Assembly (NCBI GenBank): GCA_963664595.2
Contig: CAXXOK010000010.1
Coordinates: forward strand, 930,001 to 994,000
DNA from: CAXXOK01 sp963664595
GTDB lineage: Bacteria > Bacillota > Clostridia > Christensenellales > Aristaeellaceae
Reading direction: 5' to 3'
DNA: 64,000 nucleotides
Shown here: positions 1 to 8,820 of the stretch, piece after piece
Numbering within the stretch: the first letter of the stretch is position 1
How the letters are laid out: each line of letters opens with the position of its first letter
The notes under the pieces: generated by a model
Seen by the model: only the letters and a program-made list of their open reading frames with translations
The model's database searches: none
Told to the model about the DNA's origin: nothing
Program-made: the position numbers and the translations under genes

Positions 1-606
1 ACGGTCGGCCATGCCGTCGGGAATCGGGATTTCCTTAGGTACTTTCGATGTGCAGTCGTACGCTTTGTTTTCCAGAACGTTGACGACGCCTTTGAAGGTT
101 TCTCCCCTGCCGATGGGCAGCAAGATCGGCACAACGCTGCTGCCGAACATCTCCCGGAGCTGGTTGAATACCTTGTCAAAATCCGCGTGCTCGCGGTCCA
201 TCTGGTTGACGATCAGAAGCTTGCCAACCTGATATTTGGTGGCGTACTGCCAGGCCTTTTCCGTGCCGACGGCCACGCCGCTGGAGGCATTGACCAAAAT
301 ACCCGCCGTTTCCACAACGCGCAGGGGGCCGCCCATCTCTCCGATAAAATCGAAATAGCCGGGAACATCAATGATGTTCAGTTTCTTCTTCTTCCACTCG
401 ATCGGCGCGACGGCCGCGCTGATGGAGATGTGGCGTTTGGTTTCCTCGGGATCAAAGTCCGTAACCGTTGCTCCGTCCTCTACCCTTCCCTGGCGATCCG
501 TTATGCCCGCAGCGAAGAGCAATCCTTCCACTAGCGTTGTCTTGCCTTCGCTGCCATGCCCCAGGATGGCGATGTTCCTGATGTCCTTGGTTTCAAAACC
601 AGCCAT
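1..606 (-). CDS. Elongation factor G-like translational GTPase, N-terminal part (runs off left edge)
   Basis: The reverse strand reads without a stop for 202 codons from an ATG at 606 to the window edge. The upstream AAGGGGG is a good ribosome binding site. The G-domain shows a P-loop GHGSEGKTT near residue 15, a G3 motif DVPG followed by YFDFIGE, and a G4 motif NQMD. These fit the EF-G/Tet(M)/RF3 family of ribosome-associated GTPases. The deviations (GHGSEGKT instead of AHIDAGKT, DVPG for DTPG, NQMD for NKMD) fit the EF-G2-like paralogues of Clostridia better than housekeeping FusA. GTP binding and domain I are therefore supported. The exact role in translation is inferred, because domains II-V lie outside the window. 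Confidence 0.88.
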   Translation of the reverse strand, partial: MAGFETKDIRNIAILGHGSEGKTTLVEGLLFAAGITDRQGRVEDGATVTDFDPEETKRHISISAAVAPIEWKKKKLNIIDVPGYFDFIGEMGGPLRVVETAGILVNASSGVAVGTEKAWQYATKYQVGKLLIVNQMDREHADFDKVFNQLREMFGSSVVPILLPIGRGETFKGVVNVLENKAYDCTSKVPKEIPIPDGMADR

Positions 607-982
607 GATGATCCCCCTTAATATGATGAACATTTGCACCACGCGTACAATTTATTGTAATCCGTTTTAATTGTGTTATGGTGCCTTCAATTTGATATCA
701 GCCTTCAAAGTATAGCAGAAATATGGGAAAAAATAAAGCATAATATACATGGATTTCGTTAGATTGCGTAACAAACGTCCGCCGCAATTGCCGAAAACGC
801 GGCGAAACCCATCCGCCTGTACATCGGCTGCCGGGCAGAAAGCGCAATATCTGTTTTAATTTGCAGAGAAGCATTCAAAGACACAGCAAAGAAAGGATTC
901 GTCCCGAATCTTTCATTGTGCACAACTTTTTCTATCAATTTTTTACTGCAGGTTGTCCGGTGCAACGTGCCTCATGGAGAAA
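607..982. other. Intergenic stretch without convincing gene
   Basis: This gap lies between the EF-G-like gene and the amidase remnant. A TATACT box on the minus strand (709-714), about 100 bases upstream of the EF-G-like start, could be its -10 element, but no good -35 is visible. A 68-codon minus-strand frame (759-965) has no ribosome binding site and no recognisable motif, so I do not annotate it. Nothing else stands out. Confidence 0.5.
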
Positions 983-1600
983 TCAATCCCGAATCAGCGC
1001 AAGGTCATAAATCCCGTTTGCCATTCCGGTTGCCAGCCGCTGCTGATACGGCTTGGCCGACAGCAGCACATCCTCCGCCGGGTTGCTCCTATATCCCATA
1101 TCAATCAGGAAGTTGGGCATCATCGCACAGTTGTTGTCGATATACTGGCTGGTGGTGGCAGCGCCGCCTTTTTGCTGCCTGGGTAAGCGGTAAACAAATC
1201 CCTCTGCACGCTGGCACGTTAGATTTCCGCCGGGTAAAGCTCACAGAAGCCTTGACGTAGTGCTGCTCCTACTTCGGGTTGCGCAAACCCAATCCAACAA
1301 AAATCTAACATGCTATCACACAAGCGCTTTATTCATCACTTACCCAGTGCTTTTCTGTATGGCTTGAGCAGCATATTCTCCATCGCCTGCCACCCGTCAC
1401 GCTCGGCAATCGCTTTGGCATAGGCGGATCCGTACAGGCAGAAAATACCGATCCCCTGAACGGATTCCTGATCCCGGTTATTACAGCGCAGCCGCAGGAA
1501 CACGTCTGCATTTACGTCGGCGGCGATAGCAGCCCGACCATTGGTATTATTTCCTCCGCCCTGACGCAGACTGTCCATACGATAATGATCAGCAGCAGCG
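983..1600 (-). pseudogene. Decayed N-acetylmuramoyl-L-alanine amidase (Amidase_3) remnant
   Basis: Two minus-strand segments in different frames match consecutive parts of an Amidase_3 catalytic domain. The upstream segment (about 1340-1600) contains RMDSLRQGG...NGRAAIAADVNADVFLRLRCN, the AN..ADVFLSIHAN region in which the zinc-ligand His has become Cys. It stops at 1336-1338. The downstream segment (983 to about 1190) contains MPNFLIDMGYRSNPAEDVLL and YQQRLATGMANGIYDL, the usual C-terminal end. Between them the frame shifts and the sequence is degenerate, and the N-terminus is missing. The intact enzyme would cleave peptidoglycan amide bonds. Frame change plus loss of a catalytic residue make this a true relic rather than a simple sequencing error. 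Confidence 0.7.
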
Positions 1601-1664
1601 GCGAAATCCATCGTCTGTGCATCGGGCGCGACTCCTCCTGTTCGCTTCCCGGGAATGCGGAGGG

Positions 1665-2594
1665 TTACAGCTTGAAATAGTCCATCACCGATGTCTCCGC
1701 AAATCCGCAAGACTTGTACAGGGAAAGCGCCGTCGCATTGCCGGCGGCAACCTGCAGCAGGATATCCGCCGCTCCCGCTTCCTTCAGTTTTTCGATGCCC
1801 ATAAGTAAAATGGCACGGCCATAGCCTTTACCACGGTACACAGGCAGTACGCCCAGGCCGTAAATCCCTCCAAGGCCGTTGATCAGCTGCAGGTTCACCT
1901 TCCCGACGGTTTGCCCGTCTTTCTCCGCCAGATAGATGGTCATGCCGCGCTTTTCCTCCTCTTCTGGTAAAAGACCGTCCGAAGCCTGCATTTCCTCCGT
2001 TTCGTTTGCCAAACCTCTCCCGAAATAGATTTTATTCTGTTGGGCGATGTCCCGGGCGTCCGCGTTGGTTGCCTTTCGGAAGCGGATGCCGTGCGTCTGT
2101 TCCTCCGTGGCACGGCTGGGTCCGTTTTGCCAGTACATCTCATATTCCGTATATTGATATTCAGCGCCTATTTTCACCAGAAAGCTTTGACCGGCGGACG
2201 ATTGCCGGTCGCACAAACCCAGCATCCCGGCGGCGTTTCTACGTCCGCATTCCGCCGCGGCCAGCCTGCACAGATGCGAAAACACCCCCATCCGCCGGTA
2301 TTGCGGATGAACCATCCCCGTCAGTTCCAACGGGTCGGTCGTGTTTCCAAAGCCGCAGATCCCAAGATAGCCGATCAGCAGCTCTCCGTCAAACGCCATG
2401 AACTCATTAAGGAGGCCAATGCCAGCCTGCGTGGGGCGCTGTGCGGCGTCCTCCAGTTTATAATCCAGTTCCAGCTTCAACGCAACGGAATCAAAACGAA
2501 CACATTCCATTTCCAACGCGTGAATGTGTTCGCAGTCTTTTTGATTCAGATATCCCTTGAGGATAAAAAACAGATCCTTGCTTGTTTGTTTCAA
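1665..2594 (-). CDS. Tandem GNAT-domain N-acetyltransferase
   Basis: 309 residues, starting at a TTG preceded by AAGGAGG at ideal spacing. The protein appears to be two GNAT folds in tandem. The first half has HPQYRRMGVFSHL (residues ~95-107), an acetyl-CoA pyrophosphate-binding R/Q-x-x-G-x-G/A variant. The second half has LPVYRGKGYGRAIL (~250-263) followed by LQVAAGNATALSLYKSCGF, the textbook motif A/B of GNAT enzymes. It should transfer an acetyl group from acetyl-CoA to an amine, but the substrate cannot be told from sequence. It overlaps the upstream end of the decayed amidase region. The HAD gene is immediately upstream on the same strand, 76 bases away, so the two may be co-transcribed. 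Confidence 0.85.
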   Translation of the reverse strand: MKQTSKDLFFILKGYLNQKDCEHIHALEMECVRFDSVALKLELDYKLEDAAQRPTQAGIGLLNEFMAFDGELLIGYLGICGFGNTTDPLELTGMVHPQYRRMGVFSHLCRLAAAECGRRNAAGMLGLCDRQSSAGQSFLVKIGAEYQYTEYEMYWQNGPSRATEEQTHGIRFRKATNADARDIAQQNKIYFGRGLANETEEMQASDGLLPEEEEKRGMTIYLAEKDGQTVGKVNLQLINGLGGIYGLGVLPVYRGKGYGRAILLMGIEKLKEAGAADILLQVAAGNATALSLYKSCGFAETSVMDYFKL

Positions 2595-2670
2595 AAGGAA
2601 ATCCTCCTTAGTAATATTCTTCCATCCTGTGAACCGTTGGCGTTACAGTATCCGCAACACCCGGGCCCGG

Positions 2671-3171
2671 TTATCCGTTCAAGATACGGATTGCCGTCTC
2701 GGCTTCGCGCCGTGTCAATCCAACCGCGGAGTCAGGCTTGATTTGGAAACCGGCCAAACCGGGATCGTTCAAATCCCGGTCTTCCAGCAGCAGGTAACGG
2801 GTAACCTCCGGATGTATTGCCAGCCATGCGTGGATCTCCCGTGCTTTTACCTGGCTGAACCGTTTGTTTTCGCGGATGTCCGCCGTGCTAAAATCCGGCG
2901 TTTTATCCCACAGATCCAGATGATAGGTCCGCAGTATCCGCACAAGCGCTTCGGCTTCCGGCCGGGTCGGCCGCAGCGCTTCATCCAGCCATAGCCGCCA
3001 GCCGGAATGGAGCACGATCCTGGCCTTTGTTTCCCGGATGATTCCGGACAGCAATTTTACCTTGTCCTCATCAATACGTAAAGCGGAAGACATCGCGTGT
3101 TGGTTTATCCCGCTTTGCGGAATGGTATTAAGCACACCGTCCACATCAAGAAACACAACCTTCACGGGCAT
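2671..3171 (-). CDS. HAD-superfamily hydrolase (SAK-like HAD domain)
   Basis: 166 residues. Motif I FLDVDGVLN (residues 7-15) supplies the nucleophile Asp and acid-base Asp of the haloacid dehalogenase superfamily. LHSGWR at ~54 fits motif II and LLLEDRDLNDPG at ~127 fits the acidic motif IV. The short length and the HSGWR signature match HAD domains related to those in 'Swiss army knife' RNA-repair proteins. Most relatives are phosphatases or phosphohydrolases, and no substrate can be assigned. The gene lies between the tandem GNAT gene and the diguanylate cyclase, all on the minus strand. The ATG at 3171 overlaps no other gene. Confidence 0.75.
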   Translation of the reverse strand: MPVKVVFLDVDGVLNTIPQSGINQHAMSSALRIDEDKVKLLSGIIRETKARIVLHSGWRLWLDEALRPTRPEAEALVRILRTYHLDLWDKTPDFSTADIRENKRFSQVKAREIHAWLAIHPEVTRYLLLEDRDLNDPGLAGFQIKPDSAVGLTRREAETAIRILNG

Positions 3172-3230
3172 TCACTCCATATGCTTTTCGTTTACCCGGA
3201 TGTCGGGAACAGATAAATCGTGTTTATTAC

Positions 3231-5498
3231 TCAGCAAGCAGTATTTGCCACCATTACCATGTTTCTTCCCTCGTTCTTTGCACGGTACAGAGCGCTGTCG
3301 GCAGCTTTGAGCAGTGTTTCGCTTGCCTGCCCGTGTTCCGGATAGGCCGACACTCCCAGGGAGATTGTGCATTTGGGCAGCGCTTTGCCAAGATGATAGA
3401 CCAGGAGCTCGCTCACGTCCCGGCGTATCTGTTCGGCGCGCTGTCTGGCATCCTCCGCATTGGCGCCCGGCAAAACCGCCAGAAATTCTTCCCCGCCGTA
3501 CCGGCATACGATATCTCCGCCACGGGTATCCTTTTGCAGATAGACGCCCAGTTCCCGCAGCAGCGCATCTCCAGCATCATGACCCGATTGATCATTGAAT
3601 GCTTTGAAATGATCGATATCAAACATGATAAGAGCGATTGGCGTATCCTCCCGCTGTGCCCGTTTCAGCTCGCGTTCCAGTGTTTCTTCCATATACCGGC
3701 GGTTAAACAGTCCGGTCAGCGCGTCGCGGATGGATTGCTGCCGAAGCGTTTCTTTGAGCGTTAAGTTTGACACCGCCAGCGCAATATGCTCCGCGATCAT
3801 TGTAACAACCTGTACTTTATGCTCCGTATAGGAAGCGCGTTTGTATTCCTGACGGCATTCCGTATTGTTCAGGTGGAGAATCCCGATTGCCTCGCCGTTT
3901 ACCGACAAGGGCACGCACAGGTACTGGCCGCACTCCGGCCCGGTGGTATGCCCGCAGAGCAAACCGGGATGCTGTTCATCCACCAAATGCTGACGTCCCC
4001 GCCGGATGGCCCAGCAGTTCATCGGCGTAAAAACCTTTTGCGTTGCCGCGGATTCGCCCCATATCTCTATGGCTTCGGCCAGATCTCTGGATGAATTGAT
4101 CATGTACAGCGCGCCCTGGCTGTCCGGACAGATTCGCTTGATATACCGCGCACTGATGGCACACGCTTCGGCGGCTGTCTGGCAGCTTTGCAGCTGTTCT
4201 CCCAGCTCGTTGATCTGGTTCATTTCCTCGGTTCGCGCCTGAAGGTCCTCCACCCAGGCGGCCAGCTTCTGGTTTGCTTTTTGCAGTTCATCCTCGGCCT
4301 GGTGCCGCTCCGTTACATCAATACCGGTAGAGATGATATACTCAATATGCCCTTCTTTATTGCGCATGGCCGCAAAGGTCCACGAAACAAAATGCCTTTC
4401 GCCGCTGCTGGATGCCACAACCGTTTCATACGCTTTGGGATGGGCGTCGCTGAGCAGCTTATCAATCTGCTCCCGTGTAATAACGGGATCGAAGAAATTA
4501 TTCTCCCACAAATAGGTTCCGATTACCTGATCGGTTGTGTATCCGCTGATTCTCTCGGCGCTTCGGTTAAACCGTGTGATAACCCCTTTATGGTCCAGCA
4601 CAACGATCAGCGTCGCCGCGATGTTGAGGATTGCGTTGGAAAAATCACGTTCCCGGATCAGATCGTCTTTCACCTGCGTCAGGTTGGAAATATCGCGGAT
4701 CGATGTGAGCAGCATGTCTTTCTGATCGTTGAACTCAATAGTATCGGTATTGATCAGCACGGTAACCAGCGTACCGTTTTTATGCCTGAACTTTGTTTCA
4801 AAATCGCGTACGGAACCAAATTTTCGGGTTAAATCAATCAGCTGCTTCCTATCGGCCGGAGCATAGTAAAACTCCCGGATGCTCATATCATCCAGATCAT
4901 TCACATTGTATCCCAGAAGCTCTTTGATCGCGTTGTTGCTGACAAATATCCTCCCCTGAAAATCCGTCACGGTGATACCGACGGGAACCGACTTGAAAAG
5001 CGTTTGATATCCCGAATCGGTTTCCTGCGCTCTCTGCTTGTATTGGGTGATATCATAGATAGACGTCAGCAGCACATGCTTGTCATTCAGATCAACATAA
5101 TCGATATTCGCCAAAACATCGCGGAATGTTCCGTTTTTATGTTTGATCCGGACTTCAAAATCCCGGATTGTTTTCGACGCGGACAGCATTTCCATCAAAT
5201 GTTTGCGGTCCCTTGGGTCGGCATACAAATCGCTGACGTTCGTGTTGCGGTATTCATCGATACAGATTCCGAATAGATCCTGTACGGTTTTATTGAAGCT
5301 AATAATCGTCCCGTCGGACTCCGTGACAATTAGTCCCACGGATGAGGAGCCGAATGGAAAGCTCGCCTTGTCAAAAATCGCCTGAAAACCGTCCTCGACT
5401 CTTTCTCCTAAAAATGGAGAAGACTCCGTTTCGTCTCCTTGATTTTCACAAATTTTATGGTTCAACGGCTGATCATTTTTCATATCCTTTGGATTCAT
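3231..5498 (-). CDS. Diguanylate cyclase with three PAS domains and a GAF domain
   Basis: 755 residues from ATG 5498, chosen because AAAGGAGG lies 6 bases upstream. The frame is open for 26 more codons without a better site. There is no membrane segment. Three PAS domains in series (SSVGLIVTESDGTIISFN, SVPVGITVTDFQGRIFVSN, AATLIVVLDHKGVITRFN) are each followed by PAC-like FRDV/VTV sequence. A GAF-like domain (roughly residues 440-570) and a C-terminal GGDEF domain follow. The active site is GGEEF. RGGD sits exactly five residues before it, which is a complete inhibitory I-site, so the enzyme should make cyclic di-GMP and be feedback-inhibited. The inducing signal is unknown. A second diguanylate cyclase lies at 29.6-31.1 kb. 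Confidence 0.93.
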   Translation of the reverse strand: MNPKDMKNDQPLNHKICENQGDETESSPFLGERVEDGFQAIFDKASFPFGSSSVGLIVTESDGTIISFNKTVQDLFGICIDEYRNTNVSDLYADPRDRKHLMEMLSASKTIRDFEVRIKHKNGTFRDVLANIDYVDLNDKHVLLTSIYDITQYKQRAQETDSGYQTLFKSVPVGITVTDFQGRIFVSNNAIKELLGYNVNDLDDMSIREFYYAPADRKQLIDLTRKFGSVRDFETKFRHKNGTLVTVLINTDTIEFNDQKDMLLTSIRDISNLTQVKDDLIRERDFSNAILNIAATLIVVLDHKGVITRFNRSAERISGYTTDQVIGTYLWENNFFDPVITREQIDKLLSDAHPKAYETVVASSSGERHFVSWTFAAMRNKEGHIEYIISTGIDVTERHQAEDELQKANQKLAAWVEDLQARTEEMNQINELGEQLQSCQTAAEACAISARYIKRICPDSQGALYMINSSRDLAEAIEIWGESAATQKVFTPMNCWAIRRGRQHLVDEQHPGLLCGHTTGPECGQYLCVPLSVNGEAIGILHLNNTECRQEYKRASYTEHKVQVVTMIAEHIALAVSNLTLKETLRQQSIRDALTGLFNRRYMEETLERELKRAQREDTPIALIMFDIDHFKAFNDQSGHDAGDALLRELGVYLQKDTRGGDIVCRYGGEEFLAVLPGANAEDARQRAEQIRRDVSELLVYHLGKALPKCTISLGVSAYPEHGQASETLLKAADSALYRAKNEGRNMVMVANTAC

Positions 5499-5728
5499 TT
5501 GTATTCCTCCTTTACGAGATGTACCTGTTCTCATAAGCAGTGCAATCGAAGGAGTTGTTTTCTTGCAGTGTATCATATTCTATGGATTAATCAACTGTAG
5601 CCATCTCTATCTGGAAATATTGCCTTAAAGCTATTCCAAGCAAATGGCGTTTGTCAAATGAGAATAGGCGGGCGTTTTAATTCTTCTATCAAGCTGCCAG
5701 ATCATGTTGTGTACAGCGATAGGGGCAA

Positions 5729-5767
5729 CAAAAAATCCACCGCGAATATATTCGGATTCGCGGCGGA
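5729..5767 (-). terminator. Rho-independent terminator downstream of tRNA-Trp
   Basis: On the minus strand, directly after the tRNA, an 8-bp stem CCGCGAAT/ATTCGCGG with an 8-base loop is followed by a run of six T. This is the expected 3' end of the tRNA-Trp transcript. Confidence 0.85.
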
Positions 5768-5769
5768 TC

Positions 5770-5843
5770 TGGCAGGGGCAGAAGGACTCGAACCCTCAAC
5801 AAAGGTTTTGGAGACCCACGTGTTACCATTACACCATGCCCCT
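5770..5843 (-). tRNA. tRNA-Trp (anticodon CCA)
   Basis: The minus strand folds as a complete cloverleaf. It has a 7-bp acceptor AGGGGCA/TGCCCCT, D-stem GTGT/ACAC, anticodon stem around loop CTCCAAA (U33, anticodon CCA, A37), a T-arm with GAGGG/CCTTC around TTCGAGT, discriminator G, and CCA encoded at 5772-5770. The GGTCTCCAAAACC anticodon arm is typical of bacterial tRNA-Trp. The outermost anticodon-stem pair is a T-T mismatch, which is odd but tolerable. Confidence 0.95.
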
Positions 5844-5929
5844 AAGGCGCAAGCAATAGTATAGCGGAATATGGATTCCCTGTCAATATCCAAACCGGAA
5901 TGTTTCGATCGGCAAATGAAATTCGTTTG

Positions 5930-7128
5930 CTATGGCGCATAGGTCATGATGCTATCTATGATTTGCGGTTCCGTCACGGTAAAACTTTCACGGTTCAGCA
6001 GACCGAATAGCTCCCCGTCTCCATAAAGGCGGCGTTGTCCCACAGAAAACAAGGAATGCCACATGCCGTTGCTGCCGCCGTGAAATAGGCGGTATATGCG
6101 GTGCGGGCCTCAAGGTTGCCATTCTTGTTCCGCGCGCCGTATTCCCCCAGCACAACGGGAATTCCTTTCTGGATAAAATTCCGGTACAGCGTGTTCATCA
6201 GACAATCAATCTCAGCGCGGTCCCGGTCGTTGGCGGCGTCGAAAGCATCCCGGCTTTGGGGATCCGCCGGATCACGCAGCGCAAAATCATACGGCGTATA
6301 GGCGTGCACCGACAGGATTATCCGGCCTTCAACGCTGTCCGCAGGCAGGCTGAAGCCGCTGTTGAGCGCGCCGTCCAGCGATGCGCCGTACCCCGGCACC
6401 ATCAGATATCGGGAAGCGTTTTGCCCGCCGGAAGCTCGTACGGTATCCACAAAGGCCTGGTTCAGGGCATTGATGCACCGCACAGCCTCCGCGGTCCGTT
6501 CGTCCTTCGGGTTGGCATACCATTCCAGCTCCGTGCCTACAAGCCGAGGTTCGTTCATCCCCTCAAAAATCAGATGTTCGTCTGTATCCCGGAACGCTTC
6601 CGCCAGCTGCGGCCAAACACAGCCGATATACCGAAGCGAGCTTTCCAGGTGCTCCTGATCTGGGTACAGAAACGCCGGATCCATATCATGATGGGTGTTA
6701 AGAATTACATACAGTCCGCGTTCCAGCGCATACCCGGCCACCTCCTGCACACGGGCCAGCCACTGTTCATCAATGGTAAACTCCGCGCCGCTTACATGAT
6801 TATGCCAGGACACGGGGATGCGTACCGCGGCAAAGCCAAGCTCCGCAAGCAGATCAAACAGCTCCGGCCTCGTGATGGATCCGCACCAGGCTGTTTCATA
6901 AAGCAGCGGATCAGCAAGCCAGTCACAGTTTGCGGCGTCAAACGTATTGCCGAGGTTCCAGCCCGCTTTCAGCCCGCTGGTAAACGCCAGTGCTTCGCTT
7001 GTGGGGATCGGCTGCCGCCGCACTTGGATATCCGCAGGGGTGCTCATTTCTGATGCCTGTGCCATGCCGCCTGTCACGCCAAAGAGCAGCACAGCCAATA
7101 TGGTCATCATTTTCCTGACGTTTATCAT
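5930..7128 (-). pseudogene. Secreted GH5 endoglucanase (cellulase), frameshifted near its 3' end
   Basis: A signal peptide (MINVRKMMTILAVLLFGVTGG, cleavage around AQA-SE) is followed by a glycoside hydrolase family 5 barrel: GWNLGNTFD (~57), RIPVSWHNH (~102), FEGMNEP with the acid/base Glu (~190) and VVLGEYGA with the nucleophile Glu (~326). The protein should hydrolyse beta-1,4-glucans outside the cell. The open frame ends at 5995 with an atypical SYSVC tail. One base later in phase, the sequence continues DGELFGLLNRE and runs to a stop at 5930, the usual GH5 ending. A single base therefore appears lost near 6020. This is either a sequencing/assembly indel or a recent mutation, and both catalytic residues are upstream of it. 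Confidence 0.85.
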
Positions 7129-7166
7129 TTGTCTCTCCTTTGGGTCGCAGAACAGGTCGATCCTTA

Positions 7167-7673
7167 TCAGCCGATGTTTTTTTCCATCAGATAAAACAGC
7201 CCCTTACGCCAAAGCGCCGTGCCAACGGTATGGTAGCCCAGCTTTTCATACATCCGAAGCGACCACGGGTTTTGGGAAAACGTATCCAGCCGCATGCTTT
7301 TTACGCCGCGGCTTCTGAGCATTTCCTCCGCCATGCCCATGATTTGCGTACCCACGCCGTGCCCCTGCACATCAGGAGACACGCACAGGCGGTGTACCAC
7401 CGTATACTCCGGGCCCCGGTAGCTCCACTTGCCGCTTTCATATTCCGGGTCACAGCGTTTATTCAGGGTGATCACCCCCGCAATCCGGCCGTTTTCACGG
7501 GTCACATACAACTGCCTTTTGCTGATATCTTCTTCTATATCGGATGCATCCGGATAGAGCTCGTCCCATTGGGGAATCCCGGCGGCGTTCAAGTGTTCCA
7601 CCGCCCGGTGGAACAGGGAAATGATTTCGTCCCGATCGGCCTCGGTTGTCGTTTCCAGCGCTGATAATTCCAT
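7167..7673 (-). CDS. GNAT-family N-acetyltransferase
   Basis: 168 residues from the ATG at 7673, which has GGAG nine bases upstream. An in-frame ATG at 7703 has no good ribosome binding site. The single GNAT fold is shown by VHRLCVSPDVQGHGVGTQIMGMAE, with the acetyl-CoA-binding Q-G-H-G-V-G turn, and by LDTFSQNPWSLRMYEKLGYH as the C-terminal motif B. The family acetylates amines with acetyl-CoA. The residues around the substrate side (AAGIPQWDELYP) resemble generic YjbC/RimI-like proteins but do not give a substrate. Confidence 0.87.
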   Translation of the reverse strand: MELSALETTTEADRDEIISLFHRAVEHLNAAGIPQWDELYPDASDIEEDISKRQLYVTRENGRIAGVITLNKRCDPEYESGKWSYRGPEYTVVHRLCVSPDVQGHGVGTQIMGMAEEMLRSRGVKSMRLDTFSQNPWSLRMYEKLGYHTVGTALWRKGLFYLMEKNIG

Positions 7674-7893
7674 CGGATCACGCTCCGTTTCATAATTAAT
7701 CATTTTGCAACAGTAATTCTCTTATGCTATCGGGATTTCGGGTGTTTTCGTAACGGGGAAAAGAAGGGCGGACACGCCTCGCATGCCTTGCGCTTTGCTA
7801 TCAATGAATACGATGGAATAACAGTTCTTGCCGTATTCGGGATAAGCCCATCGTATCAGGGCGGCAAGCGTATGTAAAGCGGCCAGCACCATC

Positions 7894-7922
7894 TTTACAT
7901 GCCATCAATGGCGTGCTACACT
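7894..7922 (+). promoter_or_regulatory. Probable sigma-70 promoter of the YitT-like gene
   Basis: TTTACA, a 17-base spacer and TACACT lie 31 bases upstream of the yitT-like start codon. Spacing is optimal and each box differs from consensus at one or two positions. Confidence 0.6.
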
Positions 7923-7952
7923 GAGCACACGACCCGAAAAGGAGAATGATGG

Positions 7953-8818
7953 ATGAAAAGCCGCCTGTCTATTCTGCGCAACGAACGCGTATCGGCCTAT
8001 TTGCAAATTCTACTGGGCTGTATCATCGGCGCGTTGGCGTTTCCCATGTTTCTTGTGCAATACGATATCGCGCCGGGAGGGCTGACCGGTATCGCAACGA
8101 TTTTGCATTATCTGTTCGGCCTTCCCATCGGCCTTACATCGCTGGCGTTGAATATTCCGCTGTTCATCATGGGGTATCGGCTGCTGGGCCGCGTATTTGC
8201 GTTCCGCTCACTGATTGCCACCATCCTGTTTTCCCTGTTCATCGATTGGCTGCCCGTACAGCCGTTTCAGGCGGATATCCTGCTCAGCGCTATCTTCGGC
8301 GGCGTAATGCTGGGCGTGGGCATCGGGCTGATCCTGCGCGGCAGCGCAACCACGGGTGGCAGCGACCTGATCGCCAAGATGATCCATGCGCATTTCCAGC
8401 ACATTTCCGTCGGCGTAATCCTGTTCGCCATCGATTTCTGTGTGATTATCAGCGCCACGTTCCTGATTACCCCAAGGCGGCGTTATATGCCCTGATCTGC
8501 ATTTTTATCGCCGCGCGGGTGGTGGATATGGTGGTGCAAGGATTTGAACGGCATAAGGCCTGCTATATCATCACCTGCTGCCACGAGGCCATCAAGCAGC
8601 GGCTGCTGGACGAGCTTGACCGCGGCATCACCGTGCTCAGCGCCAAGGGTGGTTTCAGCAATCTGGACCGTCCGGTGCTGCTGTGCATCGTATCGGCGCA
8701 GGAGCTGGCACGCCTGAAGCTGATCGTGCGCATGGAGGATGAACACGCGTTTGTTTTCATCACAGCCGCGAGCGAAGTGCTTGGCGAGGGCTTCAACCGG
8801 CTGGACAGGGAGGACTGA
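7953..8818 (+). pseudogene. YitT-family membrane protein (DUF161 + DUF2179), frameshifted
   Basis: The first frame (7953-8495) encodes five hydrophobic segments of a YitT/UPF0750 membrane protein, with the conserved APGGLTGIA and GSATTGGSDLIA motifs. It ends abruptly at TPRRRYMP. Shifting one base at the C-run near 8471-8475 continues it as PKAALYALICIFIAARVVDMV. A complete soluble DUF2179 domain then follows (RGITVLSAKGGFSNLDRPVLLC) to the stop at 8818. One C appears to be missing from the homopolymer. The full protein would have about 288 residues, the normal family length. Family function is poorly defined (possible transporter). An RBS (AAAGGAGA) precedes the ATG. Confidence 0.85.
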
Positions 8819-8820
8819 AC

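Noticed and set aside
759..965. 68-codon minus-strand frame before the amidase relic
   Set aside because: No RBS, no recognisable motif, odd composition and no partner.
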